NCBI GenBank assembly: GCA_009780415.1
Contig: WRAC01000014.1
Coordinates: 1-53,791, forward strand
Direction of reading: 5' to 3'
From: Defluviitaleaceae bacterium
Lineage (GTDB): Bacteria; Bacillota; Clostridia; Lachnospirales; WRAX01
DNA: 53,791 nucleotides
A program made the translations under genes and the position numbers. The notes beneath the pieces were generated by a model. That model was given only the letters and a program-made list of their open reading frames with translations. It was not told where the DNA came from and did no database searches. Positions 32,792 to 41,025 of the stretch are shown here, piece by piece. Numbering within the stretch: the first letter of the stretch is position 1; each line of letters opens with the position of its first letter.

Positions 32792-34462
32792 TTACCGTTG
32801 ATTATACCCGCCGATATTCTCCGCTTTTATCTCAATAACCGTCCAATCGGAAGCCATGTGCGTCCGGGTGTCAGTATATTGAATATGAAGTTTATAGCCG
32901 GGGTGAAAATCAAACAAAGGCTCAAACCAATAACGCTCGGCGTTGGGATTTCTGTCGCTGATAGTCGCTGTGCCAAGCCAAATATCCCCGGGGACTCTAT
33001 CGCCTTTTAGGTCAGTAATATACATCGTAAATGGTATTCCTCTTTCTAAACCTAACATAAACATGACGTTTTTATCATTTGTGTCCGCCCTGTCAAGAGA
33101 TACCTTTGGAGCGTCGAGTTTTCCCGTAGCCGTGTAATTTATCGTTAGCGGCGCGCTGTAAATGGAAACTCCGTAATAATCAACCCGCGCCCTGTATGTG
33201 CCGTTAGGGAACGAATGGGCTATGCGTATTCCGTGACCGTTGCCGTACAACATCTCCAATGTTATAACGTTGCCGTTATTAAACGCAAATTCATTGCCTT
33301 TGTCATCGACAATACACAGTCTGCCTCTGCTGCCGAACGGCGCGGTTACGGAATCGGCGACCACGGTTATATCCCTGTTTTGAGGACTCCATAATACCAA
33401 GTTGTTTATTTTAATGCTGCCGAAATCGGGCGCAACTCTTAGCGGCGGCGTCAAATCCGCCATATTCGCGGCAAGCGGCTCTTTGGGGTTAAAAATATGT
33501 GTTTCCGTATCTTTGTTGTAGAACCATTCGATTCCCAGCGCTTGCACAAAAAATTCAGCACGGACAGCCAAGAGTTTGCCTGGGTCAAAAAAGTATGTTC
33601 TGAGCGGAGTACCTTTATCCTCCATCGGATAAGGGATATCATTTATATAATAAACAAAATGGGGGCGGTCTGACGAACTCCATTCAAATTCTATCTTCAT
33701 TCCGGGAATATTAATAGTAACGTCATACTGATGCAGACCGAAACCAAAATCGATGATGTTATCTTCAACATCTATACCAAGGGCTTTTGCCATTTCGGAT
33801 ACCGGAAAATATATATTGTTATTATCTTGGTCAATTGTAATCGCGACCACGTCTAGCCTGCTTTCCCTGCCGTTAACCATAATTTCGTGTTCCAATAATT
33901 TAAATTCAACGGTATTTAACGACGGATTATATGCCGCCGCAGCCGTTGGAACAGGTTCAGGCGCTGTGACAACCGCAGGCGCGGGCGCGGCAATGGTCAG
34001 CCTAAGCGAACGTTCTTCACCGTTCCAAGTAATATCACCGTACTTTGCCAACAGCTCAAAGTCAATCAGCGTTTGCCCGTCTATTGCGAAGCTGTCAACA
34101 AGCTCACCCGATAAATACGTCTTTATTGCCGTGTAAACATAATGGCATTTGAACGTGCCTACCGGCGCGGTGTTTGCTTCAACCGGCAAAGGGTCTATGC
34201 CGCCGCCGGTATATTCAATGCTCAGCGTGAAATCATCGCCGTTCCAAACCACATCAAAACCGTAATTGCGTAAGTCCTCCGCAACCACCATCGCTCTGCC
34301 TTCCGTGATTGATGTCGGTATGGCGTGACCGTTAATGTAGGCTACGATGTCGGAATACAGTACATCGCCCAGCACATCGCCGGGTGAGTTTGCATACACG
34401 GAAGTTACCAAGCCGACGCACATAACGACGGTAAGTATAAGGGACAGGATTCTTTTTTTCAT
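32792..34462 (-). CDS. Secreted stalk-domain protein, tandem paralogue, 556 aa
   Basis: It has the same architecture as the downstream gene: signal peptide (MKKRILSLILTVVMCVGLVT, cleavage near VYANS), two stalk repeats, then LVLWSPQNRDITVVADS and beta-rich domains. The N-terminal repeats are nearly identical at DNA level to the partner (for example 33910-34370 against 32190-32640). The C-terminal halves have diverged, and a metal-free binding role is likely. The ATG at 34462 has AAGG seven bases before it; the frame to 34504 has no site. The duplication and the crumb at 30939 suggest a cluster that grows and shrinks by recombination. Confidence 0.8.
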   Translation of the reverse strand: MKKRILSLILTVVMCVGLVTSVYANSPGDVLGDVLYSDIVAYINGHAIPTSITEGRAMVVAEDLRNYGFDVVWNGDDFTLSIEYTGGGIDPLPVEANTAPVGTFKCHYVYTAIKTYLSGELVDSFAIDGQTLIDFELLAKYGDITWNGEERSLRLTIAAPAPAVVTAPEPVPTAAAAYNPSLNTVEFKLLEHEIMVNGRESRLDVVAITIDQDNNNIYFPVSEMAKALGIDVEDNIIDFGFGLHQYDVTINIPGMKIEFEWSSSDRPHFVYYINDIPYPMEDKGTPLRTYFFDPGKLLAVRAEFFVQALGIEWFYNKDTETHIFNPKEPLAANMADLTPPLRVAPDFGSIKINNLVLWSPQNRDITVVADSVTAPFGSRGRLCIVDDKGNEFAFNNGNVITLEMLYGNGHGIRIAHSFPNGTYRARVDYYGVSIYSAPLTINYTATGKLDAPKVSLDRADTNDKNVMFMLGLERGIPFTMYITDLKGDRVPGDIWLGTATISDRNPNAERYWFEPLFDFHPGYKLHIQYTDTRTHMASDWTVIEIKAENIGGYNQR

Positions 34463-34665
34463 TTTGCTGCCTTGTATAATGAAAACATAGGGTTCATCAT
34501 ACAATCCTTTCGTTTAGATTTTAAAAGATAGCCCTATACTATCCGCAGGCGCTGTGTTTTGGTTTTGCATCCACTGTTTCCCGAAGTCTACAACCACAGC
34601 TTTGTGCTAAATTTGTAATGAGTTAAATAACGCATAGACGTTTTATGTTGGGAAATGCCTACCCT

Positions 34666-35270
34666 TTATAAATACCGCACACCAACGGCCATATCGGTCT
34701 TCGTTATCGGGAATACATCATCCGCCATGCAGACAACACAGCCTTCGCCCCGCTGCATATCGGGGATTTTATCAAGCTGCTTAAACGCGGTTATATCTCC
34801 CTTATCGCAGTTTATATGCTTCTTGACTTCTATGGGGTAGAGAATGCCGTTGCGTTTAATGAGCAAGTCGATTTCGTTGCCATCTTTGTCGCGGAAGAAA
34901 TAGAAATTCATGCTGGGGATGACACCGTTTGAATTTGCCCATGACTTGATAATCGCTGGGAACCCGAAAGCACAAACGCGCCTTTGGCTCCGGTTTTGCC
35001 GATGTGAATTTTAATATATGGGAAAAGCGATGGCGCGTATTGAATTTCATCTATAAAGACAGGCGGCTCGAATTGCTCGAAGAATTCCTCCGGCCGTTCC
35101 AATGCAAGCCGTAGCAATCTGCTTTCGTCTAATGTCAGTTCCTTATGCCCTATAAACAGGATTTTCAATACGGACGATTTACCGACTTGTCTCGCGCCTG
35201 TTACGCAGAGCGCACCCTTTTCATTTATCGCTGATTTTAATACTTCTTCGATGTGCCGCTTGATATACAC
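34666..35270 (-). pseudogene. Internally deleted DUF4143-type AAA ATPase
   Basis: The 5' part (35270 to about 34915) encodes the ATPase domain with Walker A GARQVGKS and Walker B VFIDEIQ and ends near VLSGSQ. The 3' part (34911-34666), in a different frame, encodes the C-terminal FYFFRDKDGNEIDLLI block typical of DUF4143 proteins with a nuclease-like fold. The middle, about 190 codons, is missing. Intact members are about 400 aa and are often called ATP-binding protein of unknown role. AAAGGAGA precedes the ATG at 35270, so the 5' fragment may still be translated. The 203 bp between this and the stalk gene (34463-34665) hold nothing recognisable. Confidence 0.75.
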
Positions 35271-35353
35271 AGCGAGTCTCCTTTCGTCAAAAATGTAATT
35301 GCGCTCATATTATAGCCGTTTTATGATAAAAGTCAAGGAGTTTTATTTTTCTG

Positions 35354-35408
35354 TTGACATTTATCTTCATATTGGATTTAATGACCATATTATCATATAC
35401 GGTCATTA
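35354..35408 (+). promoter_or_regulatory. Promoter with TetR-type palindromic operator
   Basis: TTGACA (35354-35359), a 17-bp spacer and TTTAAT (35377-35382) form a sigma-A promoter. An inverted repeat TAATGACC (35379-35386) and GGTCATTA (35401-35408) with a 14-bp spacer overlaps the -10 region and start site. It is ideally placed for repression by the TetR-type protein once encoded downstream. Confidence 0.65.
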
Positions 35409-35425
35409 TAGAGGAGGTTATGAAT

Positions 35426-35590
35426 ATGCCCAGGGCATTAACCAAGCAAGAGAAGTGCAGACAGTGCCGGCGGTTACTGGAGAAAGGCAAAGCAGTTGTT
35501 TTTTCGCAAGGTATACGGAAAACCAGCGTTGTCGTGCTTGTCCACCATGCCGATGTTTCACACGGCACCGGCTTTTTTCTTTTTTGTTAA
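35426..35590 (+). pseudogene. Truncated TetR-family regulator, N-terminal helix-turn-helix only
   Basis: GGAGG is eight bases before the ATG at 35426. The 54-aa product (ALTKQEKCRQCRRLLEKGKA, then GIRKTSV) follows the first helices of TetR regulators, where a V-DD-(x)-A-G-GTFY element is usual. Here it reads VVVLVHHADVSHGTGFFLFC and stops, so the HTH is degraded and the ligand-binding domain is lost. A promoter and palindromic operator remain upstream. The end overlaps the opposite-strand small gene by 33 bp. Confidence 0.6.
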
Positions 35591-35749
35591 TCCTAGTGCT
35601 TTCGCAAAAAGTGCCGTGCGTTCATCTTTTCCCTGATCTAACGGTCGTGGTGCTATTTCCGTCACAACTTCTCCCGTTTTACGGTCGACACCGGCGAATC
35701 CTATGTAAAATGTGTCTTTACCGATTTTGATTGGCGTTCGGTTCTCCAT
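35558..35749 (-). CDS. Small hypothetical protein, 63 aa
   Basis: AGAGGTGATATT precedes the ATG at 35749 with the Shine-Dalgarno-like AGAGGTG at a proper spacing. The protein (PIKIGKDTFYIGFAGVDRKT near the start, then EVVTEIAPRPLDQ) has a short lysine-rich end, TKKKKAG. No family is recognised. It may be a full small gene or the start of a longer gene cut by the deletion that removed the TetR gene, since it ends inside the TetR remnant. Confidence 0.45.
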   Translation of the reverse strand: MENRTPIKIGKDTFYIGFAGVDRKTGEVVTEIAPRPLDQGKDERTALFAKALGLTKKKKAGAV

Positions 35750-35884
35750 AATATCACCTCTGTCACACCCTATGATTTTATTTGGATGTCTTATTCTCTG
35801 GACAATTTTGTATAACAGAATACTCTCAGGTCAACTTAGTATTTTACAAGGAAGAACCACAAAATTAATGTAATAAAGTCTACG

Positions 35885-35913
35885 TTTGCATAAAAACACA
35901 AACAGAGTATAAT
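35885..35913 (+). promoter_or_regulatory. Sigma-A promoter of the HicBA remnant
   Basis: TTTGCA (35885-35890), 17-bp spacer and perfect TATAAT (35908-35913), ending 19 bp before the ATG at 35932. Confidence 0.7.
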
Positions 35914-35931
35914 ATCTATAGAGGTGATGGT

Positions 35932-36153
35932 ATGAACAACGAATATAAGATTAATTTCATGCGGGACGATGAAGCAGATGTATGGATAGCGACAAGCAAG
36001 GATGTTTATGGCTTGATTTTACATAGAAAAGGCGACCATGATACGTGGTTTAGTCCTATTACAAATAAACCCATTTCCGTTGACGGCAAAATAAAATCAC
36101 GCCATACCGCAAACGGCATTTTAAAATGAGCGGGTATCAAGTATAAATTTTAA
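35932..36153 (+). pseudogene. HicB-HicA deletion chimera
   Basis: The first about 28 residues (EYKINFMRDDEADVWIATSK and DVYGLIL) match the opening of DUF1902/HicB-like antitoxins. From RKGDHDTWFSPITNKPISVD through KIKSRHTANGILK the sequence instead matches the C-terminal part of HicA-type mRNA interferase toxins. A deletion has thus joined antitoxin start to toxin end in one frame. The frame then has TGA at 36127 where HicA reads on; the following codons in the same frame (AGIKYKF and TAA at 36151) are the normal HicA end, so a nonsense change is also present. The 65-aa chimera has promoter and GAGGTGATGGT ribosome site and may be made, but lacks the toxin active-site half. Confidence 0.65.
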
Positions 36154-36168
36154 TTGGGAGCCAACTCA

Positions 36169-37560
36169 ATGCGTCAAGCTGCCTTATACATGCGAATGTC
36201 CACAGATAAGCAAGATAACTCAATAGCTTCCCAGGAACGGGTTTTAAAGGATTACGCGGATAAAAACAGATATAAAATCGTCGATTCATATGTAGACGAG
36301 GGCATATCCGGGCGGGCTGCTGAAAAGCGGCCGGCTTTTATGCGTATGATTGATGATAGTGGTAAAGAGTTGTTTGATGTGGTTCTGGTTTACGATTCAT
36401 CTAGATTCGCCCGCAACTTGGAAGAATCTATCGTATATAAATCTGTCCTGAAGCGCAACGGAGTGGCACTTATTTCGATCACAGAACCAACCCTAGACGA
36501 TGACAGCGCTTTGATTACCGACGCCATGCTCGGCGCATTAAATGAAATGTATTCCCGCAAATTATCAAGGGCCGTAAAGCGTGGCATGGTCGATGGCGCA
36601 ATGAAGGGGAAGTTCCAAACGCCGCCGCCTTTTGGCTATGCGAAGGAAAACAGAAAGCTCGTTATATTACCAGATGAAGCAAAAACTGTTCAGATGATTT
36701 TTTCATTTTTTACGGAAAGACCATCTTGGCATAGTGTTGCCGTGCAGTTAAATGATCTGGGAATCGGGAAGCGTAAGGCTTATGGATGGTATTCACGTGA
36801 CGTAAAACGTATGTTGCTTAATCCGGTTTATATCGGAAAGTTAAATTATGACGGCAATGTTTACAATGGCGAACATGATCCGATAATTGATTTTGAAACA
36901 TGGGAAACAGTGCAATCAATAATACAAAATAAACCTAAGGGTAGAACAAGACCGCCATCAACATATAAACATTGGCTTTCGGGTATTATGAGGTGTGCGT
37001 ATTGCGGCGGCAGGATGAATCACAGTTATGAAAACGTAAATAATAAACTAAACGCTTATTATCGTTGCAGTAAAGGCGCAAACGGATGCTGCAAATACAA
37101 GAATTGTCTTGGCATAAAAAAACTTGAAGCTGCTGTGAAACAGGCTCTTGAAATGGTTGTAAAGGATGATAATTTAGCTGAGTACGCGCATTTCACAAAA
37201 AGGAAAGAAGTAAACGAGCTGGATGCGCTCAACACCGCCTTAAATAAAATCCGTGTTAAGCTTGAGCGTCACAAGGCCGCATATTCAAGCGGCGTTGATT
37301 CGCTGGAGGAATATAGGGAAAACAAAGAAAAATGCACCCAGGATGAAAAATCTATACTAGAGAAGATAGCTTATGTGACAGATGAAAGAATAACCGGCGA
37401 AAAGATAGGCAGCCTTAAAAAATCGGCAAAAAATCTCATTGACATCTTATTTCACAGTGATCAGTCCATCGAACAGAAAAGCAATGCGATAAAATCGGTG
37501 ATTGATAAAATTGTTATAGATAAATACAACGCTACATTTGATTTTTATTATTTTTTATAA
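36169..37560 (+). CDS. Large serine recombinase (resolvase/integrase family), 463 aa
   Basis: The N-terminal resolvase domain shows the catalytic serine S11 in YMRMSTDKQ, then SIASQERVLKDYA, VDEGISGRAAEKRPAF and the catalytic arginines in YDSSRFARNLEES. A recombinase domain follows (PPPFGYAK, NDLGIGKRKAYGWYSRDVKR, LLNPVYIGKL). Then a zinc ribbon with CAYCGGRMNH and CSKGANGCCKYKNC, and a C-terminal coiled-coil (NTALNKIRVKLERHKAAYSS). The protein looks complete. Such enzymes integrate and excise mobile elements at att sites. The last codons overlap the stop of truncated murA by six bases, so an att site probably lies right at the junction. The start at 36169 follows TTGGGAG at eight bases. Confidence 0.9.
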   Translation: MRQAALYMRMSTDKQDNSIASQERVLKDYADKNRYKIVDSYVDEGISGRAAEKRPAFMRMIDDSGKELFDVVLVYDSSRFARNLEESIVYKSVLKRNGVALISITEPTLDDDSALITDAMLGALNEMYSRKLSRAVKRGMVDGAMKGKFQTPPPFGYAKENRKLVILPDEAKTVQMIFSFFTERPSWHSVAVQLNDLGIGKRKAYGWYSRDVKRMLLNPVYIGKLNYDGNVYNGEHDPIIDFETWETVQSIIQNKPKGRTRPPSTYKHWLSGIMRCAYCGGRMNHSYENVNNKLNAYYRCSKGANGCCKYKNCLGIKKLEAAVKQALEMVVKDDNLAEYAHFTKRKEVNELDALNTALNKIRVKLERHKAAYSSGVDSLEEYRENKEKCTQDEKSILEKIAYVTDERITGEKIGSLKKSAKNLIDILFHSDQSIEQKSNAIKSVIDKIVIDKYNATFDFYYFL

Positions 37561-38496
37561 ACACCGTCCCTTATTACACTTTGGAAATCCGGGGTGCGGT
37601 TCTGTGGTGAGGGTTGCCAGCGATTGCAGTCTGGACGGAGCGCGCAGCCAGCAATAATCCTTGCCGTCTTTAATGGTACAGCCCGCGTCCGACAGCCGGG
37701 TGTAAATGGGGCGTATATGATCCGTAATTACGCCAGTCAGCAGCAGCTCGCCGCCGGTCATTGCCGCCGCGCAGAGGTATGTGCCCGCTACTATGCGGTC
37801 GGGGATTACGCTATGCGATGCGTCATGAAGCCGCTTAACGCCCTCGATCACAATCGTACCGGTGCCCGCCCCGCGCACCTTCGCGCCCGCGCGAATCAAA
37901 TAATCCGCCAGTTCAACGATCTCCGGCTCCAACGCCGCGTTACGGATAACCGTCTCGCCTTCCGCAAGGACTGCGGCAAGCAGAATATTCTCCGTCGCGC
38001 CCACAGACGGCGACGGCAATGTAATTTGCTGCCCGGTAAGCTTTGCATTAGAACATAACAGCAGCTCTTTCTCGCAATCCTTAATAACGTCCGCTCCCAT
38101 CATTCGCAGCGCTTCCAGGTGATAGTCAAAGTTGCGCGCGCCTAAAGAGCACCCGCCGGGGAAACTTAGCTCCACTTCGCCGAAACGCCCCAGCATACTG
38201 CCTAAAAAAAGAATTGACGAGCGCATGAGCTTTGCCAGTTCCGCAGGCACAACCAAGGAACCGATGCCGCCGGAATCAACCGTAACGGTACCGTCCCTGA
38301 ATGAAGCCTCGCAGCCCAGCGCGCGTAGTATATCAAGCGTGTTAAATACATCCGTTATCTCCGGTACGTTGTGTATAATGCTTTTACCGCTGTTCAAAAC
38401 CGCGGCGGACAATATAGGCAAAACAGCGTTCTTCGCCCCGCCGGGGGTAATCTGCCCCGCTATCCGTAATCCGCCCCTCACATGGTATTCACCCAT
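37555..38496 (-). pseudogene. murA: MurA (UDP-N-acetylglucosamine enolpyruvyltransferase), 3'-truncated
   Basis: MurA makes the first committed step of peptidoglycan synthesis. This copy starts well (GGGAGG before ATG 38496, GGAKNAVLP with the conserved Lys-Asn, FPGGCSLGARNFDYHL with the active-site cysteine and LTTEPHPGFP) and then stops following native codons. In normal MurA GFP is followed by TDMQAQ, whose Asp is the general base (D305 in E. coli numbering). Here it continues KCNKGRCL and stops. Native sequence ends near residue 305 of about 420, so about 110 codons, including the catalytic aspartate, are absent. The break lies exactly where the serine recombinase gene ends. The missing 3' part was not found elsewhere in the window. 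Confidence 0.85.
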
Positions 38497-38623
38497 GGTA
38501 TTACCTCCCACAGGAATGCGTCAATATACCATTCTATGGGGGACAATTTTTGGGGGTTACTGGCTGATTGACATTTAACGCGGGCGCAGATAAAATAGAT
38601 GTTGAACGGAGGCGCCGAACGGA

Positions 38624-40609
38624 ATGAAAAAAGAAATAAGACTTGCAAAAGAAAAACTAAGCTTCCTTGAGCTTTTGTCCGAACAATACCCGAACCATAA
38701 CGCCGCATGCACGGAAATAATAAACCTTTCGGCAATCCTTAACCTGCCAAAAGGCACGGAGCATTTTGTTTCGGACATACACGGCGAATACGAAGCCTTC
38801 CACCATGTTATGAGGAACGCCTCCGGCGTTATTTGGGAATATATTGAGGAATTGTACGGCGCAAGCATACGCGAAAACGAAAAGCGCCAGCTTGCGCTGT
38901 TAATTTGCTATCCCGTGCGCTTACTGGAAAAAGTGCGCGGTTCGGAAAGCAATATGAGCGATTTTTACCGCGTTATGTTATTGCGGATGGTTAGGGTATG
39001 TAAGCGCGCCTCGTCGAAATATACGCGTTCAAAGGTGCGTAAGGCCATGCCCGCGGAATATGAGTATATTCTTGAGGAACTTATACACGAGGACGCGGAC
39101 AGGCTGCACAAGCATGAATATTATAACCAGATAATTGACCGCATCATCGGTTTGGGACGCGCCGAGGCGGTAATTGAAAAACTTGCCGCCTTGATCCTCC
39201 GCCTTGCCGTCGATCATCTGCATGTTATAGGTGATATTTATGACCGCGGGCCCGCCGCGCACTTGATAATGGACGACCTGTGCGTCTACCATTCCGTGGA
39301 CGTCCAATGGGGCAACCACGATATAAACTGGATGGGAGCGGCGTCCGGCTCTTTCGCCTGTATCTGCAACGTTATCCGCATAGCCGCGAAATACAACAAC
39401 CTGCATACGCTGGAGGAGGGTTACGGCATAAACCTGGTGCCGCTTGCGGCCTTCGCGATGGAGGCCTATAAGGACGACCCGTGCAAATGCTTTGCCCTTA
39501 GCGACGCGGAGCAAAGCGGGGTAAGGGATAAGGACGCTCTGCTTATAGCCAGGATGCACAAGGCCGTTACGGTTTTACAGTTCAAAGCCGAAGCGGAAAT
39601 CATAAGGCGCAATCCGGGTTTTGGAATGGACGGCCGGTTATTGCTGCATAAAATAAACTTTATTGAAAACACGGTGGAAATTGACGGCGTAACATACCCG
39701 TTGCTGGACAACTCCTTTCCTACCGTATGCGTAACGGATCCCTACGCCCTTACGCCGGACGAATCGAACGTGCTGGCAAAGCTTCGCCAAAGCTTCCTGA
39801 ACTGCGAAAAGCTCCAGCGGCATGTGCGCTTCCTGTTCAACAAAGGCGGCATGTACAAGGTTTATAACGGTAACCTCTTATTCCACGGCGGTATACCCAT
39901 GAACCCCGACGGCACATTAAGGGAAGTGGATTTCGGCGGAATACCCATGCACGGCAGGGAACTGTTTGACGCGATAGACAAGGCATGCCGCCAGGGATAC
40001 GCCCTGCGCGAACGTGACCTAAGCAAAACCAAGACGCGCGGGCTTGACATTATGTGGTATCTGTGGTGCGGGGCGGATTCACCCCTTTACGGAAAGGACA
40101 AGATGGCGACTTTTGAGCGTTATTTCATCGCCGATGAATCAACCCGCAAGGAAAGCCGCGACCCATATTTCATCCTGCGGAACAAGCGGGATGTTTGCGT
40201 GCGTATCCTTGAGAATTTCAAGCTTACGCACGAGGACGCCTGCATTATAAACGGGCATGTGCCCGTTGAGATAAAAAAAGGCGAAAACCCCGTTAAGGCG
40301 GAGGGTAAGCTCCTTAACATCGACGGCGGTTTTGCCAAGGCTTATCAGAATGTAACGGGCATGGCGGGTTATACCCTAACATATAACTCCAGGGGTATGG
40401 CGCTGACGGCACACAAGCCCTTTACCTCCCCCGGCGAAATAATACGCGATGAAAGCCTGGATTTCTCCCCGCGCGAACACATCAACTACAACGAAAAACG
40501 CATAATAGTCGCCGATACTGACGGCGGCAAGGCAATTCTTAACAAAATAGAAAGCCTGCAAATGCTTGTGCAGGCTTATGATGAAGGGCTGGTTAAAGAG
40601 GAATATTAA
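38624..40609 (+). CDS. fbp: Fructose-1,6-bisphosphatase class III
   Basis: This is the gluconeogenic phosphatase of Firmicutes, removing the 1-phosphate of fructose-1,6-bisphosphate. At 661 aa it has full family length. The metallophosphatase site is seen as VSDIHGEYEAF near residue 50, HVIGDIYDRGPAAHLIM, VQWGNHDINWMG and INGHVPVEIKKGENP towards the end. Conserved blocks LWCGADSPLYGKDKMATFER and NIDGGFAKAYQ are also present. GGAGG stands 10 bases before the ATG. The promoter region lies in the 127-bp divergent gap shared with murA. Its last 17 bases overlap the convergent CmpB-like gene. Confidence 0.95.
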   Translation: MKKEIRLAKEKLSFLELLSEQYPNHNAACTEIINLSAILNLPKGTEHFVSDIHGEYEAFHHVMRNASGVIWEYIEELYGASIRENEKRQLALLICYPVRLLEKVRGSESNMSDFYRVMLLRMVRVCKRASSKYTRSKVRKAMPAEYEYILEELIHEDADRLHKHEYYNQIIDRIIGLGRAEAVIEKLAALILRLAVDHLHVIGDIYDRGPAAHLIMDDLCVYHSVDVQWGNHDINWMGAASGSFACICNVIRIAAKYNNLHTLEEGYGINLVPLAAFAMEAYKDDPCKCFALSDAEQSGVRDKDALLIARMHKAVTVLQFKAEAEIIRRNPGFGMDGRLLLHKINFIENTVEIDGVTYPLLDNSFPTVCVTDPYALTPDESNVLAKLRQSFLNCEKLQRHVRFLFNKGGMYKVYNGNLLFHGGIPMNPDGTLREVDFGGIPMHGRELFDAIDKACRQGYALRERDLSKTKTRGLDIMWYLWCGADSPLYGKDKMATFERYFIADESTRKESRDPYFILRNKRDVCVRILENFKLTHEDACIINGHVPVEIKKGENPVKAEGKLLNIDGGFAKAYQNVTGMAGYTLTYNSRGMALTAHKPFTSPGEIIRDESLDFSPREHINYNEKRIIVADTDGGKAILNKIESLQMLVQAYDEGLVKEEY

Positions 40610-40997
40610 TGTTGTCAAGCCTCGCGTGGGTATACTCAAATAATAATCCCACGCCAAACCACAGCGGGGCGTAATCCAGACGGATTATACCCATCACGTT
40701 AAGCTTGGCGCTTGAATAATCCCAAGGGCAAACGTCAAACCGCCGCATTATATAACCAAAAATAAATTCTATCAAAAAAATGAAAAAGACATAAACTGAA
40801 CCGCGCACAAGCAGGGGGTACCGCGCCACGGCGTTTACAACGGGCAGAAAAAGCGCGCCGCACCCGTATATAAAGAACATCCATACAGACGTTTTGGACG
40901 TCATGCTGAAGTCCCCCCGAAAGAGCGACACAAACCCCGTCCATAATATCTCAAGGCACCAGCCTATAACACCAAAGAGTAAGAATCTCGTAATCAT
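40593..40997 (-). CDS. Putative ABC-transporter type IV (CmpB-like) membrane protein, 134 aa
   Basis: Four hydrophobic segments and the signature GVIGWCLEILWTG at the start, FFIYGCGALFLPVV in the middle and EFIFGYIMRRF with CPWDYS place it in the small membrane family sometimes named putative ABC-transporter type IV (CmpB). The biochemical role is unknown. It overlaps the end of fbp tail to tail by 17 bp and lies 28 bp upstream of the S41-like lipoprotein gene's stop on the same strand. Confidence 0.75.
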   Translation of the reverse strand: MITRFLLFGVIGWCLEILWTGFVSLFRGDFSMTSKTSVWMFFIYGCGALFLPVVNAVARYPLLVRGSVYVFFIFLIEFIFGYIMRRFDVCPWDYSSAKLNVMGIIRLDYAPLWFGVGLLFEYTHARLDNINIPL

Positions 40998-41025
40998 GGT
41001 GTTATTATTTGTGTAATATATTAAA

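Noticed and set aside
1-37554. The missing murA 3' fragment (TDMQAQ onward)
   Set aside because: I looked through the minus-strand frames left of the recombinase for it and for the RASASL-type downstream block, and saw neither, so no second junction can be placed in this window.
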